Shown: piece by piece, positions 34,136 through 43,490 of the stretch
Layout of the letters: each line of letters starts with the position of its first letter
Position numbering within the stretch: position 1 is the stretch's first letter
Source of the DNA: Pseudomonas koreensis
Lineage (GTDB): Bacteria; Pseudomonadota; Gammaproteobacteria; Pseudomonadales; Pseudomonadaceae
Direction of reading: 5' to 3'
Assembly: GCF_025447595.1 (NCBI RefSeq)
Contig: NZ_JAOEJU010000003.1
Coordinates: forward strand, 186,001 to 250,000
Length of the DNA stretch: 64,000 nt
Translations under genes and position numbers: made by a program
The notes under the pieces: model-generated
What the model saw: only the letters and a program-made list of their open reading frames with translations
What the model was told of the DNA's origin: nothing
Database searches by the model: none

Positions 34136-35749
34136 TTACGCGTCCTGCAGAATCAGATCCGCGCCCTTCTCCGCCACCATCAGCACCGCCGCATGGGTGT
34201 TGCCCGACGTCACATTGGGGAAGATCGACGCATCGACGATCCGCAACCCCTCGAGGCCATGCACCTTGAGGCGTTTGTCGACCACCGAACTCTGCTCGTC
34301 CGAGCCCATCGCGCAGGAGCCGCACAGGTGATAGATCGAGCCGCAGTTGTCGCGAAAGTACTGCAGCATCTGCTCGTCGGTTTCCACTGCCGGCCCCGGC
34401 AGAACTTCATCGACCGTAATGCCCTTCAATGAAGGAGCGCCCATGATCTTGCGCATCAGGCGACTGCCCTGGATCACCTCGTCGATATCCTTTTGCGTGC
34501 TCAGGTAGTTCGGGTCGATCAGCGCCGCATCACGGGGATTCTTCGAGGCAATTTCGATGTGCCCGCGACTGGTCGGGCGGCACGGATTGAAGCACAGCAG
34601 GAAGCCTGAATACGGCTCGGGCTTGAGGCTGGCCTTGTTGTTTTTCGGGATCTGGTACGACAGCGGGTTGAAGTACAGCTGCAGGTTCGGATGGCTCTGC
34701 TCCGCGTTGCCCCGGAAGAATCCGCCGGCCTGATTGACGCTCATCGCCAGCGCGCCCTTGCGGGTCAGCAGGTATTTCACGCCGAGTTTGAACTGGCCGA
34801 ACAGCGAGCTCAGCTCATCGTTCAGGGTCGGAATATTGGCCTTGTAGTAGTAGCTGACGCACAGGTGATCCTGCAGGTTTTGCCCCACCGCCGGCAGGTG
34901 TTTCACCACCGGAATCTGATGCTTGGCCAGCAAGGCGCGATCGGCCACGCCGGACAGTTGCAGGATCTTCGGTGTGTCGACCGCACCAGCGCACAGGATC
35001 ACTTCCTTGCGCGCCGTGAACGTTCGCACCACACCATGCTGGGTGATGGAGATGCCAGTGGCGCGCTGTTGAGTCTCATCGAACAGCACTCGATCAACCA
35101 GCGCGTAATGCTCGACCGTCAGGTTCGGCCGGCTCAGCGCCGGGTGCAAATGGGCGAAGCTGCTGGAGCTGCGCTGACCGTTGCGGGTGTTGACGTCGTA
35201 GATGCCCGCGCCTTCGAATTTCGGCCCGTTGAAATCGTCGCTGCGCGGGTAGCCGAGTTCATCACAGCCCTTGAGGAACACGTCGCAGATCGGGTGGGTC
35301 TGGCCGGCCATCGGGGTGATGCTGATCGGGCCACTGCCGCCGTGGTATTCGCTGTCGCCCAGCGGATGGTTTTCCAGTTTGCGGAAGTACGGCAGCACAT
35401 CCTTGAAGCCCCAGCCATCGTTGCCGTTCGCCGCCCAGTCGTTGAAGTCATGGGCCTGACCGCGCACGTAGATCATCGCGTTGATCGAGCCCGAACCGCC
35501 CTGGACCTTGCCGCGCGGGGCGTAGATTTCACGATTGCCCAACTGCTTCTGCGGCTGGCTGTAGTACATCCAGTTGAAGGTCGGGTTGTAATACATTTTG
35601 GCGAAGCCGACCGGGATCTTGAACCACAGGGAACTGTCCTTGCCGCCCGCCTCCAGCAGCAGCACCGTGTGTTGGCCCGAGGCCGAAAGCCGATTGGCCA
35701 GCACGCAGCCAGCGGCGCCTGCGCCAGCGATGATGTAGTCGTATGTCAT
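34136..35749 (-). CDS. GMC-family FAD-dependent oxidoreductase (choline/alcohol dehydrogenase type)
   Basis: A 537-residue GMC oxidoreductase. The N-terminal FAD motif is MTYDYIIAGAGAAGCVLANRL; GGSGSINAMIYVRGQ and the second GMC signature ILCAGAVDTPKILQLSG follow. The C-terminal catalytic region has CGSCAMG and SGNTHAAVLMVAEKGAD, with the active-site His and Asn. It oxidises an alcohol of unknown identity. It is the last gene of the ALDH-MFS-enolase run but is separated by a REPIN, so it may be independently expressed. Confidence 0.9.
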   Translation of the reverse strand: MTYDYIIAGAGAAGCVLANRLSASGQHTVLLLEAGGKDSSLWFKIPVGFAKMYYNPTFNWMYYSQPQKQLGNREIYAPRGKVQGGSGSINAMIYVRGQAHDFNDWAANGNDGWGFKDVLPYFRKLENHPLGDSEYHGGSGPISITPMAGQTHPICDVFLKGCDELGYPRSDDFNGPKFEGAGIYDVNTRNGQRSSSSFAHLHPALSRPNLTVEHYALVDRVLFDETQQRATGISITQHGVVRTFTARKEVILCAGAVDTPKILQLSGVADRALLAKHQIPVVKHLPAVGQNLQDHLCVSYYYKANIPTLNDELSSLFGQFKLGVKYLLTRKGALAMSVNQAGGFFRGNAEQSHPNLQLYFNPLSYQIPKNNKASLKPEPYSGFLLCFNPCRPTSRGHIEIASKNPRDAALIDPNYLSTQKDIDEVIQGSRLMRKIMGAPSLKGITVDEVLPGPAVETDEQMLQYFRDNCGSIYHLCGSCAMGSDEQSSVVDKRLKVHGLEGLRIVDASIFPNVTSGNTHAAVLMVAEKGADLILQDA

Positions 35750-35807
35750 GCACGGTTACCGCGTAAGTCGTTGTACAAAGAATGCCTGTCAGCCAGGCAC
35801 TATCCTT

Positions 35808-35897
35808 GTGGGAGCGAGCTTGCTCGCGATTGCGGTGCCGCATTCAACATCGATGCTGACCGAACTGACGCTATCGCGAGCAAGCTCGCTCCCACAG
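35808..35897. repeat. Pseudomonas REPIN (long form)
   Basis: REP arms GTGGGAG...CTCGCGAT and its complement enclose a spacer. The spacer (TTCAACATCGATGCTGA) resembles that of the REPIN at 22145. It lies between the enolase-type and GMC genes. Confidence 0.88.
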
Positions 35898-35923
35898 GTC
35901 TTGCGGTTGGGTTAGAAACCTCG

Positions 35924-37141
35924 TCAGCCCTTGGCCGGCGATGTGTCTTTGACGTCGGCCGGAGTCGGGGCCATTTGCAGGTGCAGGCGTGAACCGGTGT
36001 ACGGCGAATGCTTGCGCACCACGTCCATGTTCAGCTCCACGCCCAGGCCCGGCTCGGTGGACGGAATGATGTAGCCGTCCTCCCACTGCAACGGCTTTTT
36101 CAGGACCTCGGCATGGAAGCCGCCCCAGGTCTCGATGCTTTCCTGGATCAGGAAGTTCGGCGTGCAGGCCGCGAGCTGGAAACTCGCCGCCGCACCAATC
36201 GGCCCGTTGTAAAGATGCGGGGCGATTTGCGCGTAATAGGCCTCGGCCATGCTGGCGATTTTCTTGCCTTCGAGCAGACCGCCGCAGCGCGCCACGTTCA
36301 TCTGCAGAATCGACGCGCCACCCGCCTGCAACAGCTTGAAGAACTCGTACTTGGTGGTCAGGCGCTCGCCGGTGGCAATCGGAATGCTGGTCTTGGCCGC
36401 GACTTGCGCCATGGCCTCTTCCTGACCCGGCGGCACCGGCTCTTCGAACCACAGCGGATCGTATTTCTCGAGGCGCTTGGCCAGACGAATCGCCGAGGAC
36501 GGCACCATTTGCCCGTGAGTGCCAAACAGCAGATCGCACTTGTTGCCCACCGCTTCGCGGATCTTGCGGCAGAAGGTTTCGCAGCGCTCCAGCACTTCCA
36601 GCGAAATCTGATGCCCGGAGTACGCGGTATACGGCCCGGCCGGGTCGAACTTAACGGCGGTGAAGCCCTTGTTCATGTTTTCAACGGCGCATTCAGCCGC
36701 CAGGTCCGGGTCGTCGTAGTCGTACTCGCCACGGCTGTTGACCGGGTACAGGTAGGTGTAGGAACGCAGGCGTTCGTGAACCTTGCCACCGAGCAGTTCG
36801 TAGACCGGCTTGTTCGCAGCCTTGCCGATGATGTCCCAGCAGGCCATTTCCAGACCGCTGACCACGCCCATCATGGTCAGGTCGGGACGCTGGGTGAAAC
36901 CGCTCGAATAGGCCTGACGGAAGAAGCGCTCGATGTGGTGCGGGTCCTGATTCAGCAGGTAGCGTTCGAACACGTCTTCGATGATCGGCAGCATGGCTTT
37001 GGGGCCGAATGTCGCGGCGTAGATCTCGCCGACGCCTTCGATGCCGCAGTCGGTCTTGAGCTTGACGAACAACCAGTACATGCCGCCGATGTGCGGTGGC
37101 GGTACGGCGACGATATGGGTTTCAAGGGCGACGATTTTCAT
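35924..37141 (-). CDS. Mandelate racemase/muconate lactonizing enzyme family protein (sugar-acid dehydratase-like)
   Basis: A 405-residue enolase-superfamily enzyme. The N-terminal capping domain includes GGMYWLFVKLKTDCGIEGVGE. In the barrel, TAVKFDPAGPY is at the second strand, FEEPVPPGQ and IATGERLTT supply acidic ligands, and IAPHLYNGP a His at the seventh strand. At the position where most relatives carry DxN, it reads LLFGTHGQM, so the metal set differs. It probably dehydrates or cycloisomerises a sugar acid. The ATG at 37141 comes one base after the TGA of the MFS gene (TGAGATG), indicating coupling. Confidence 0.85.
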   Translation of the reverse strand: MKIVALETHIVAVPPPHIGGMYWLFVKLKTDCGIEGVGEIYAATFGPKAMLPIIEDVFERYLLNQDPHHIERFFRQAYSSGFTQRPDLTMMGVVSGLEMACWDIIGKAANKPVYELLGGKVHERLRSYTYLYPVNSRGEYDYDDPDLAAECAVENMNKGFTAVKFDPAGPYTAYSGHQISLEVLERCETFCRKIREAVGNKCDLLFGTHGQMVPSSAIRLAKRLEKYDPLWFEEPVPPGQEEAMAQVAAKTSIPIATGERLTTKYEFFKLLQAGGASILQMNVARCGGLLEGKKIASMAEAYYAQIAPHLYNGPIGAAASFQLAACTPNFLIQESIETWGGFHAEVLKKPLQWEDGYIIPSTEPGLGVELNMDVVRKHSPYTGSRLHLQMAPTPADVKDTSPAKG

Positions 37142-37142
37142 C

Positions 37143-38462
37143 TCAGGCACCTGCTTTATTCAAAGATTTGCGATTGATCCGGGCACGCAGGGTCACGGCA
37201 GCCAGGGTGCCGATCAGACCGATGGCGGCGATGTAGCCGAAATAGAGCTTGTAGCCGAGGGCGCCGGGGAAATGCTCAGTGAGGTAGCCGTTGATCAACG
37301 GGATAAAGGCATCCGGCATGTAACCGACCACCGAGACGATGCCGATGGCCAGTCCGGTGATGCGCAGCGGAATGTTGCAGCTGTCGAGGATCGCCCAGTA
37401 CAGACCGCGAATCGCGTAGGTCATCAGGCCGATGAAAATCACTGTCGCGATCAGCAGCCCCATGCTGTTGAGCGCCGGGAACACGATCAGGCCGACAATC
37501 GCCAGACTCGCCAGCAACAGCGCAACGATCAGCACCGAGATGTTCGAAAACTTGTCCCCCAGCCAACCGCCACCAATGCCGCCGATCGGGCGCATCCACA
37601 GTTTGATGGTGGTGATGGTGCCGGCCATGACGGCGGTCAGGCCGCTGCCTTGCAGGTAGTCCGAGAAGCTGTAGGTGGCCCAGAAGATGTGATAACCGCA
37701 GAACACGATCGCGGTGACCAGCCACAGTTCAGGGATCTTCACCAGGGTCGCCAGATCAGTGAACAGATTGAACTTGCCCTTCTCCACTGGCGGCGTGTCC
37801 TCCATCGACTTCGGGTCCTTGATCAGCACCAGCACACAGCCGATGGCGATACAGGTGAAGGCGTAGAGGTAAACCACGTGCCTGAAACCTTCGGCGGTGG
37901 ACTCGCCACGGGTTTCAGTGGCATAGGCGAACAGCCCCAGCGCAACCGTTGCCAACAGCGCTTCGACCAGTCCGCGACCGCCATCGAGGATGCCGAAGAA
38001 ACGGCCCTGTTCGGTGTGATGGGCAATCATCTTCACGCGCTTGAGCACCGAGGCCCAGAACGTCAGGCCGGTGGTCAGACCCCAGCAACCGAAGATGATC
38101 ATCAGCCCGGTCATCGACGGCGCGGTCGAATACCACAGGCCCAGCGCGCCAGTGGCTACCAGCGAGAAGAAAATCAGGAAACGCGGCGCGATGCGGTCGG
38201 CCAGCCAACCGCTCGGCAAGTAGCTGAGCAGGAAAATCGTCCCGAGCATCGAGTACAGATAACCCAGCTCGCTGTGGTTGATCTGGAACACCTCGAGCAT
38301 GGTGGTCTGATAGACCTGGCGCAGATACAGAATCGGATAGATCGCACCGGCGGCGAGCACCAGCAACATCAGTTGGAAATAGCGACTTCCCTTGTCGCTC
38401 CGGCTTTTCGAAGCCGAGTTGGAACCCTGAACAGCGGCAGCAGAGGATGCATGCTTGGACAT
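37143..38462 (-). CDS. MFS transporter (sugar-acid operon)
   Basis: A 439-residue major-facilitator protein with 12 hydrophobic segments. Helix 1 begins YFQLMLLVLAAGAIYPILYL, and the A-motif-like loop is GWLADRIAPRFLIFFS. The first 26 residues form a Ser/Ala-rich cytoplasmic tail. It sits between the ALDH and enolase-type genes on the same strand and almost abuts the latter. It probably imports their substrate. Confidence 0.88.
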   Translation of the reverse strand: MSKHASSAAAVQGSNSASKSRSDKGSRYFQLMLLVLAAGAIYPILYLRQVYQTTMLEVFQINHSELGYLYSMLGTIFLLSYLPSGWLADRIAPRFLIFFSLVATGALGLWYSTAPSMTGLMIIFGCWGLTTGLTFWASVLKRVKMIAHHTEQGRFFGILDGGRGLVEALLATVALGLFAYATETRGESTAEGFRHVVYLYAFTCIAIGCVLVLIKDPKSMEDTPPVEKGKFNLFTDLATLVKIPELWLVTAIVFCGYHIFWATYSFSDYLQGSGLTAVMAGTITTIKLWMRPIGGIGGGWLGDKFSNISVLIVALLLASLAIVGLIVFPALNSMGLLIATVIFIGLMTYAIRGLYWAILDSCNIPLRITGLAIGIVSVVGYMPDAFIPLINGYLTEHFPGALGYKLYFGYIAAIGLIGTLAAVTLRARINRKSLNKAGA

Positions 38463-38544
38463 TGAAGTGACCTCGGGCGACCCGTGCTCCGGGCGCCCCT
38501 GATAATTGTTTTTATAGGTGTAGCGTGAGGCGTGATGCGGTGGA

Positions 38545-39975
38545 TCAGTACTTCATGACCACGAGTCGGGTCTGGGTGAATTCGAGCATGCCGTGCTTGC
38601 CGTCATCGCCGCCCAGGCCCGAGCGTTTCCAGCCGGCGTGGTAGCCCTGGTACGGATCGGCCGGCGTGCGATTGACGTACAACTCGCCGGCTTCGATGGC
38701 GTTGGCGACCTTCTGCGCGGTGCGGTAGTTCTCGGTGTACAGCACCGACGACAGGCCGAACTGGTGGTCGTTGGCCATGGCCAGCGCTTCGTCGATGTCG
38801 CGGTACTTGAGCACCGGCAACACCGGGCCGAAGATTTCTTCCTGGACGATTTCCATGTCCTGGCGGCAACCGCTGAGCAGCGTTGGCGGGTAGAAATGTC
38901 CCGGGCCTTCGGGCAGCACACCGCCGCTTTCGAGGACGGCACCTTCTGCAATCGCGCGCTCGACCATGGCGTGAATGTTCTTCTGCGAACTGGCGTTGAC
39001 CAGCGGGCCCATCAGGCTCGCGTCGGTGGCGCGGTCGCCGAACTTCACGGCGGCGATCTTCGCTTTGAGCAATGCGAGGAAGTGGTCGTGAACGCTTTCC
39101 TGCACGTAGACCCGCTCCACCGCCGTACACAACTGGCCGCAGTGAGTGGTCTTGGAGGCGATGATTGCGCTGGCGGCGGCTTCAAGATCGGCGTCGGCCT
39201 CGATGATTGCCGGAGTCTTGCCGCCCAGCTCCAGCGACGGCTTGGCGATGTTGGCCTTGCAGTAGTCGAGGACGATGCGCCCGGCGTTGACGCTGCCGGT
39301 CAGGGTGATCAGGCCCACGGCTTTATGGGTGCAAACCGCTGCGGCGGTGGCGTGATCCATGGTCAGGATATTGATTACACCAGCCGGCATGCCCGATTGC
39401 TCCACCGCTTTGGCAATTTCGAACGCCGACGTCGGGGTGTTGTTGCTCGGACGCACCACCACGGTGTTGCCGGCAATCAGCGCCGGCGCGATTTTGCGCA
39501 ACAGGGTGTAGACCGGATAGTTGAACGGAATCAGGCACGCAACGACGCCAATCGGCTCGCGGTGCAGGAACAGGTTTTCGTCAGGGCTGTCGCTGGGAAT
39601 GATCTCGCCTTCGATGCGGCGCGCCCATTCAGCGTGGTAACGGGTGATCTGCGCGGCATAACGAGCTTCGTTGCTGGCGTCGCTCAGGCTTTTGCCGGAC
39701 TCGGCGGCCAGGGCGGCGCCGATGGCTTCAGCGCGATCTTCAAGGGCCACCGCAAACGCTCGCAGGTGCTCGGCGCGTTCGATGCTGGTGAGTTTGCCCC
39801 AGACTTTCTGCGCTGCTGCGGCGGCATCGACTGCCGCCGTGGCCTCTTCGGCAGTGGCGGCCGATACCTGGCCGATCAACGCTTCGGTGGCCGGGTTGTA
39901 GACCGCGATCAGCGCCGCGCTGGCCGGCTCGATGAAGTGGCCGTTAACAAAATTTCGCTCGACTCGCATGTGCAT
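38545..39975 (-). CDS. Aldehyde dehydrogenase, AldA (lactaldehyde/glycolaldehyde) type
   Basis: A 476-residue NAD-dependent aldehyde dehydrogenase. VACLIPFNYPVYTLLRK forms part of the cofactor site, ITLTGSVNAG follows, LELGGKTPAIIE carries the catalytic Glu and HCGQLCTAVERVYV the Cys. The tail YQGYHAGWKRSGLGGDDGKHGM is characteristic of AldA-like enzymes that act on hydroxyaldehydes. It is the first gene of ALDH-MFS-enolase. The start is 39975, with a second ATG two codons later at 39969. Confidence 0.88.
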   Translation of the reverse strand: MHMRVERNFVNGHFIEPASAALIAVYNPATEALIGQVSAATAEEATAAVDAAAAAQKVWGKLTSIERAEHLRAFAVALEDRAEAIGAALAAESGKSLSDASNEARYAAQITRYHAEWARRIEGEIIPSDSPDENLFLHREPIGVVACLIPFNYPVYTLLRKIAPALIAGNTVVVRPSNNTPTSAFEIAKAVEQSGMPAGVINILTMDHATAAAVCTHKAVGLITLTGSVNAGRIVLDYCKANIAKPSLELGGKTPAIIEADADLEAAASAIIASKTTHCGQLCTAVERVYVQESVHDHFLALLKAKIAAVKFGDRATDASLMGPLVNASSQKNIHAMVERAIAEGAVLESGGVLPEGPGHFYPPTLLSGCRQDMEIVQEEIFGPVLPVLKYRDIDEALAMANDHQFGLSSVLYTENYRTAQKVANAIEAGELYVNRTPADPYQGYHAGWKRSGLGGDDGKHGMLEFTQTRLVVMKY

Positions 39976-40076
39976 CGCCCATCGTTTGTTTTTATCGATG
40001 GCGCCAGTCTTGTCATCGACAGCGGGTTCAACAAACGATTTATCCGGCGATCAAACATTCGAAAAAGGCACGTTAC

Positions 40077-41009
40077 TCAGAAAATCGCCTTCGAAGGCTC
40101 AAGCTGGCGCTGCGCCAGCCAGATTTCTTCCTGCAACCACTGACTGAACGCCTGTAATTGCGGCATCTGCGTCTGTTCCGGACGAGTCACCAGCCAGTAG
40201 GACTGGTGCCCTTCGACGTGGACGTTATGCACCTGGGTCAACTGCCCGCTGGCCAGCTCCGAGGCGACCATGTGCCAGTCAGCAATGGTGATCCCCAGAC
40301 CATCGACCGCCGCTTGTATGGCCAGGTCCAGCAGGTCGAATTCATAACCGCCCTGGGTATCGACACCCGTGATGCGCGCCGCGTCGAGCCAGTGCTTCCA
40401 GGTCAGGTAGCGCTGATCCTCCCGGGCCAGCACATGCAGCAGGGTCAGGCGATTGAGGTCGATGCCCTGCTCGCCGCCCTCCCGCGCATACAGAGTCGGC
40501 GCGCACACCGCGATATGCCGTTCCTGAATCAGCAGCGAACTGTCGAGCCCGTCCCACTCGCCGTCGCCAAAACGGATCGCGCAATCGAGGGTGCTGGTTT
40601 CCGCGAGGCTGTCCTGCAAGCGTGTGGTGATGCTCAGTTCCAGTTCCGGATGCTGCTCGCGCAAGCGCCCGAGGCGTGGCATCAACCAGCGGCTGGTGAA
40701 GGTGGGCGGCGCATTGATGTGCAGGCGATTGGCGTGGGTTTTCTGCTGGATGCTGCGCACCGTCAGCTCGATCTTGTCGAACGACTGATGCAGCGCCCGC
40801 AGCAGAATCTTGCCGGCACCGGTCAGTTCGAGATGGTGATGACGGCGTTCCAGCAGGCTCTCGCCGAGCTGTTCTTCCAGCTGCCGCACCTGACGACTGA
40901 CCGCGCTCTGGGTGACATTGAGCAACTCGGCGGCGCGGGTAAAACTGCCGGTGCTGCCGGCCACTTCGAATGCTTTGAGTGCATTCAGGCCGGGCATTTT
41001 GCGTTTCAT
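40077..41009 (-). CDS. LysR-family transcriptional regulator (GcvA-like)
   Basis: A 310-residue LysR regulator: MPGLNALKAFEVAGSTGSFT, RAAELLNVTQSAVSRQVRQL and EEQLGESLLERRHHHLELTGA cover the winged HTH. It lies upstream of, and in the same direction as, the AldA-type operon, and is divergent from the porin at 41195. It could control either. The ATG at 41009 is preferred over upstream in-frame starts because it begins the family's usual short N-terminus. Confidence 0.88.
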   Translation of the reverse strand: MKRKMPGLNALKAFEVAGSTGSFTRAAELLNVTQSAVSRQVRQLEEQLGESLLERRHHHLELTGAGKILLRALHQSFDKIELTVRSIQQKTHANRLHINAPPTFTSRWLMPRLGRLREQHPELELSITTRLQDSLAETSTLDCAIRFGDGEWDGLDSSLLIQERHIAVCAPTLYAREGGEQGIDLNRLTLLHVLAREDQRYLTWKHWLDAARITGVDTQGGYEFDLLDLAIQAAVDGLGITIADWHMVASELASGQLTQVHNVHVEGHQSYWLVTRPEQTQMPQLQAFSQWLQEEIWLAQRQLEPSKAIF

Positions 41010-41194
41010 ACAAGGCACTCGAAAACCACTGACAAGGCGCAAAGCATCCCACGACATTGGCGAATTGTCCTACAGGATTTTCCGAGTAACATGCATTCGA
41101 TGCAGGTTTCCCCACCGTTTTTATCGTTTGTTCAACCTGCGGCGGATGGCAAAACTGCGCGGCATCTCTAATAAAAACAATCGAGAGCCGCTCC

Positions 41195-42373
41195 ATGCCC
41201 TTCCCTGCATCTTTGCGCCTGCGCACCACCTCCATCGCTCTGTTCTGCAGCTTTGCCGCCCCGGCCATGGCGGTCCAGGTCACCGACAATCTCGACCTTG
41301 GCGGCGCCATTCGTGCCCGTTGGGACGTGGACCCGGATCGCGATATTCAGAAGTTCGGCCTCGACACGGTGTTCCTCAGCGCCAAATACAACTCCGACAC
41401 CTGGATCGGCGAAGCGCAATACCGCTTCTACGGTCGCTCCTACCCGTACCAGTACACCAAGGACTACGGCGATATCCGCTTCGCCAAGTTCGCGTGGGTC
41501 GGCTACAAGCTCAACCCGGATCAGCAAGTGCAAGTGGGGCTGAACACCGTGCCGTTCGGCTTGCAGCCGTACTTCGGCAGCACCTTCTACGAAACCCTGG
41601 GCAATGTCATCGGTCTGGAAGACGTGCAACAGGTCGGTGCCAAGTACATCCAGCAAAGCGGCGACTGGAACCTTCAGGCCGGTTATTACCTGCGTCCGGC
41701 CTGGCAAGGCAAAGGCACCAGCAAAGGCGTCACCTACTCCAGCGTCGTGTCGGGTGCCGACAGTTACGTGGCCGACGGCAGTGACAACCAGGAACGCAAC
41801 ACCGTGGTGCTGCGCGTGGCCAGGTCGCTGGATCTGGGGTCGTGGAAATCCGAAGTCGGGATCTCCGGCCTGACCTCGACCCTCGAAAACAAGGACACCG
41901 ACAACGATGGCCGACGCAACGCCGTGGCCGTGCATTACCTCGGCAAGAACGGCCCGTGGGGCGTGCAGTTGCAGGCGGCGCGGCAGCAGATGTCGCCACG
42001 CAACGCCGGCACCGATGAACTGGTGACGCTCGGCGGTTACGACGGCACTTACAACGTCGCCAGTCGCGGCAATCTGTATGTGGCTGATCTGAGTTACGAC
42101 GTGGGTGGAAAATACCTGTTCGACCAGATCAGCGGGATCAAGCTGTACGCCAACTACAGCGCGTTCGACAAGTCTGCCAGCGGGTTCAAGACGTCTGAAC
42201 GAATGATCCTTGGCACCTCGTTTTCCGTGAGTAAATTGTGGGTTGCCACGGAATGGCTGTTCGGCAAGAACGATCCGTACATCGGGGGCAGCAGCTACAC
42301 CCAGAGCCTTGGCGCGGGTGGGCTGGATCAGTGGGAAAACCAGTTATATGTGAACGTCGGTTACTACTTCTGA
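41195..42373 (+). CDS. Outer-membrane porin (substrate-specific beta-barrel)
   Basis: A 392-residue exported protein. A signal peptide of about 26 residues ends PAMAVQVTDN. The remainder is a series of alternating hydrophobic/aromatic strands (WIGEAQYRFYGRSYPYQY, NLYVADLSYDVGGKY) ending in LYVNVGYYF, the terminal Phe typical of outer-membrane barrels. It presumably admits a sugar acid or related anion across the outer membrane for the adjacent operon. I cannot place it in a named porin family by eye. It diverges from the LysR gene at 40077. Confidence 0.85.
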   Translation: MPFPASLRLRTTSIALFCSFAAPAMAVQVTDNLDLGGAIRARWDVDPDRDIQKFGLDTVFLSAKYNSDTWIGEAQYRFYGRSYPYQYTKDYGDIRFAKFAWVGYKLNPDQQVQVGLNTVPFGLQPYFGSTFYETLGNVIGLEDVQQVGAKYIQQSGDWNLQAGYYLRPAWQGKGTSKGVTYSSVVSGADSYVADGSDNQERNTVVLRVARSLDLGSWKSEVGISGLTSTLENKDTDNDGRRNAVAVHYLGKNGPWGVQLQAARQQMSPRNAGTDELVTLGGYDGTYNVASRGNLYVADLSYDVGGKYLFDQISGIKLYANYSAFDKSASGFKTSERMILGTSFSVSKLWVATEWLFGKNDPYIGGSSYTQSLGAGGLDQWENQLYVNVGYYF

Positions 42374-42403
42374 TCCAGCTTCGTTTTCGCCCTTCAAATT
42401 GCT

Positions 42404-42475
42404 ATCGCGAGCAAGCTCGCTCCCACAGTGGATTTGTGTTGTACACAGAACCTGTGGGAGCGAGCTTGCTCGCGA
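42404..42475. repeat. Pseudomonas REPIN (short form)
   Basis: Inverted REP arms enclose a 25-base spacer just after the porin stop and before the next LysR gene. Confidence 0.87.
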
Positions 42476-42575
42476 ATGCGCCTGCCCAAACAACACTTGC
42501 ATCCGCCCATCACCGATAGTCAGATAGGCCCATCTCAAAACAACAAAAAACCGCCCGATCCGGAGTCCCGCCTCC

Positions 42576-43451
42576 ATGCGCCAACTGCCCTCGCTCAACA
42601 CCCTGCGCGTGTTCGAAGAAGTCGCCCGTCATCGCAGTTTCAGCCAGGCCGCCATCGGGCTGAACGTCACCCAGGGCGCGGTCAGTCGCCAGATCAAACA
42701 GCTTGAAGACTACCTTGGCGTTGCGCTGTTCGTGCGCACGCCTCAAGGGCTGTCGCTGACCGAAGCCGGCAGCAATCTCTCCCCGCACCTGGCCGAAGCC
42801 TTCGACCACATCGAACGCGCCTTGCAGGCCGTGCGCGTGCCCAATCTGCGCCAGCGTTTGAAAGTGCTCGCACCGCCGACCTGGGCCACGCGCTGGCTGT
42901 CGCCGCACCTGCGTGCGTTCTGCCAGCGTTACCCGGACATCAACCTCAGCGTGACCAACCAGATCGGCCACGACAGCCTCACGGAAGTCGATTGCCACAT
43001 CCGCTTCGGCCTCGCGGCAGCGCCCCACTGCGCCAGTCAGTTGCTGGTGATGGAACGGCACATCGCGGTGGCCAGCCCGGAGCTGTTCAACGGCGATCAA
43101 CCGCCGGACCTGCGGCAATTTCCAATGCTGCACATCCTGCACGACGGCAAGCGCTTGAAGGTCTGGGAGAACTGGTTGGCGGCCATGGGTCGGGATGACA
43201 TCGATGCCGGGCAAGGGCTGGAATTCAGCACCCTGGATCAGGTGATCCATACCGCACTGGCCGGTGGTGGCCTCGCGGTAATCGACCGGCAGATGATCGA
43301 AAAGGAACTGGCCAACGGCAGCCTGCTGCCGATCACCCCGATTGAGGTGATCGGCCCTTACGGGTATTGGCTGGATGTGGCGAATGACAAGCAGGGGTTG
43401 TCGAAAGTCAGGCTGTTTACCGAGTGGTTGAGCCTCGTCAGCAATCCTTGA
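42576..43451 (+). CDS. LysR-family transcriptional regulator (GcvA-like)
   Basis: A 291-residue LysR regulator with MRQLPSLNTLRVFEEVARH, RSFSQAAIGLNVTQGAVSRQ and the LEDYLGVALFVRTPQGLSL wing. CGGAG precedes the start. No catabolic gene is divergently paired; it stands between a REPIN and the convergent nuclease-like gene, so its target is unknown. Confidence 0.9.
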   Translation: MRQLPSLNTLRVFEEVARHRSFSQAAIGLNVTQGAVSRQIKQLEDYLGVALFVRTPQGLSLTEAGSNLSPHLAEAFDHIERALQAVRVPNLRQRLKVLAPPTWATRWLSPHLRAFCQRYPDINLSVTNQIGHDSLTEVDCHIRFGLAAAPHCASQLLVMERHIAVASPELFNGDQPPDLRQFPMLHILHDGKRLKVWENWLAAMGRDDIDAGQGLEFSTLDQVIHTALAGGGLAVIDRQMIEKELANGSLLPITPIEVIGPYGYWLDVANDKQGLSKVRLFTEWLSLVSNP

Positions 43452-43490
43452 CACACAAACCGATGTCTCTCGAAATCTGAAAGCTGGGTG

